Positions 63,349-64,000 of a stretch of 64,000 bases of DNA are shown here, piece after piece (the first letter of the stretch is position 1; each line of letters starts with the position of its first letter). A model generated the notes under the pieces. It searched no databases and was not told the origin of the DNA. It saw only the letters and a program-made list of their open reading frames with translations. This DNA is from Nannocystis sp. RBIL2 (GTDB lineage: Bacteria; Myxococcota_A; Polyangia; Nannocystales; Nannocystaceae): positions 2,402,001-2,466,000 of the forward strand of contig NZ_JAPNJW010000001.1 in the NCBI RefSeq assembly GCF_026626745.1, in the 5' to 3' direction. The position numbers and the translations under genes were made by a program.

Positions 63349-64000
63349 TCAGCGCAACATACACACTGCCGGGAACCCGGAGTCCGACAGCGCATCGATC
63401 GCCGCCACCGTGTCGCTCCAGCGCGTGTCCGGGTCCACGTACAGTCCGGCGACCGGGCATCGGGGAGGCTTCATTGCGAGGTCCGGCGCCGAACGACGGA
63501 CGAAGTCGCGGATCCCGTTCGCGCGCGGCGCTCTCCCGAACACGACCTCACGGACGCCCGCCGTCGCCGCGAGTGCCTCCTGCGCCTCGTCACCTGGCCT
63601 CAATACGCGCAACAGCTCGCGGCGCCCGAGCTCGGTCTCCGTGATGGACCAGAGGATCTCGGCCCGCTCGGCCTCGAGAGTGAGCACCGCGTCCACGCAT
63701 CCGCCCCACCCCTCGACCTCCCAGGCATAGGGGGGCGTGCGGGGTCGCAGCGGGAGTCCCGCGGAACGACCGGCGGGATCGGTGACCACAAACTCGCTGA
63801 ACGCGAGCGAGCCTCCCGGCCAGTCCCCGCGGGTCGGCGCGAGGACGGCCCAGGTCCTGGCCTCCCCGGCGCCGACGATGCCGACGCGCTGTTCTTCGCG
63901 GCCTGTCAGCCGCAAGGCGAGGTGGAACAGCGGAGCCGCTTGGGCCGGATCCAGCGGACGCGTGAGCGTGGAGCCGCCGAGCCGCAACGACCAGGCCTCG
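63349..64000 (-). CDS. hypothetical protein, 5' end beyond window, possible ExbD-like C-terminus
   Basis: At least 212 residues. A TTG at 63987 could serve as start, but the frame is open to the window edge, so the gene is probably 5'-truncated here. The C-terminal 35 residues (PVAGLYVDPDTRWSDTVAAIDALSDSGFPAVCM) resemble the periplasmic ExbD/TolR end, where a short strand-helix-strand closes the domain. The rest is beta-rich with Trp/Glu clusters (YAWEVEGWGGCVDAVLTLE). There is no TM helix in the visible part. The function is uncertain; it converges on the DUF4157 gene with a 21-bp gap. Confidence 0.6.
   Translation of the reverse strand, partial: EAWSLRLGGSTLTRPLDPAQAAPLFHLALRLTGREEQRVGIVGAGEARTWAVLAPTRGDWPGGSLAFSEFVVTDPAGRSAGLPLRPRTPPYAWEVEGWGGCVDAVLTLEAERAEILWSITETELGRRELLRVLRPGDEAQEALAATAGVREVVFGRAPRANGIRDFVRRSAPDLAMKPPRCPVAGLYVDPDTRWSDTVAAIDALSDSGFPAVCMLR

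Overview
The window is high-GC (about 70% by eye), strongly G/C-biased at third codon positions, and reads as a myxobacterial chromosome, most like the Nannocystis/Plesiocystis side of the order. The pointers are many secreted lipoproteins with a lipobox Cys followed by Ser/Thr/Gly/Asp-rich linkers, two proteins with MYXO-CTERM-type tails (Cys-rich segment, one hydrophobic helix, Arg cluster), a Pkn-type Ser/Thr kinase, FHA and AgmX-like domains, FG-GAP, RCC1 and CAP-domain exported proteins, and a modular PKS/NRPS locus. No rRNA, tRNA, CRISPR array or complete insertion sequence was seen. The assignment is inferred from protein style, not from a marker gene.

Layout. 1-6.2 kb: surface and secreted proteins (two lipoproteins, an M13 metallopeptidase, an M23 endopeptidase with MYXO-CTERM). 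6.4-8.2 kb: a solo biotinyl-domain protein, a small crystallin-like protein, and a decaying two-gene unit bordered by an 80-bp inverted repeat. 8.3-15 kb: RCC1 and other lipoproteins, an FHA/winged-helix protein, and a Ser/Thr kinase behind an AT-rich palindrome. 15-20.6 kb: a quinol-type nitric oxide reductase, ankyrin protein, CAP-domain protein and secreted phosphoesterase. 21-26.5 kb: an MscS channel, a hybrid histidine kinase with two transmitters, and its response regulator. 26.7-35.1 kb: an EamA transporter, ABM monooxygenase-like protein, two FG-GAP lipoproteins around a zinc-PLC-like MYXO-CTERM protein, and a Kef-type antiporter. 35.2-38.3 kb: an ECF sigma factor fused to a membrane/exported region and two small exported Cys proteins. 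38.3-46.7 kb: a tight five-gene MoxR-ATPase/VWA-like operon on the minus strand. 47.8-57.2 kb: a three-gene PKS, NRPS and thioesterase operon. 58.2-64 kb: a jelly-roll-like lipoprotein, two hypothetical proteins, a DUF4157 effector-like protein with a caspase-like C-terminus, and a gene running off the window edge.

The most interesting unit is the compact assembly line. It comprises ACP-KS-AT-AT-ACP (no reductive domain), TubC docking-C-A-PCP with a glycine-like A-domain code, and a separate thioesterase whose nucleophile is Cys rather than Ser and whose usual Asp and His positions are changed. Together these predict a beta-ketoacyl-glycine intermediate, which could be released by hydrolysis or by Dieckmann closure to a tetramic acid. 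Two coding minisatellite arrays and one Arg-His-Gly-rich insertion interrupt the synthetase genes. Other observations worth a second look are a recurrent intergenic palindrome (ATGTCC-N4-GGACAT), the sigma-factor fusion and the DUF4157/caspase-like protein.
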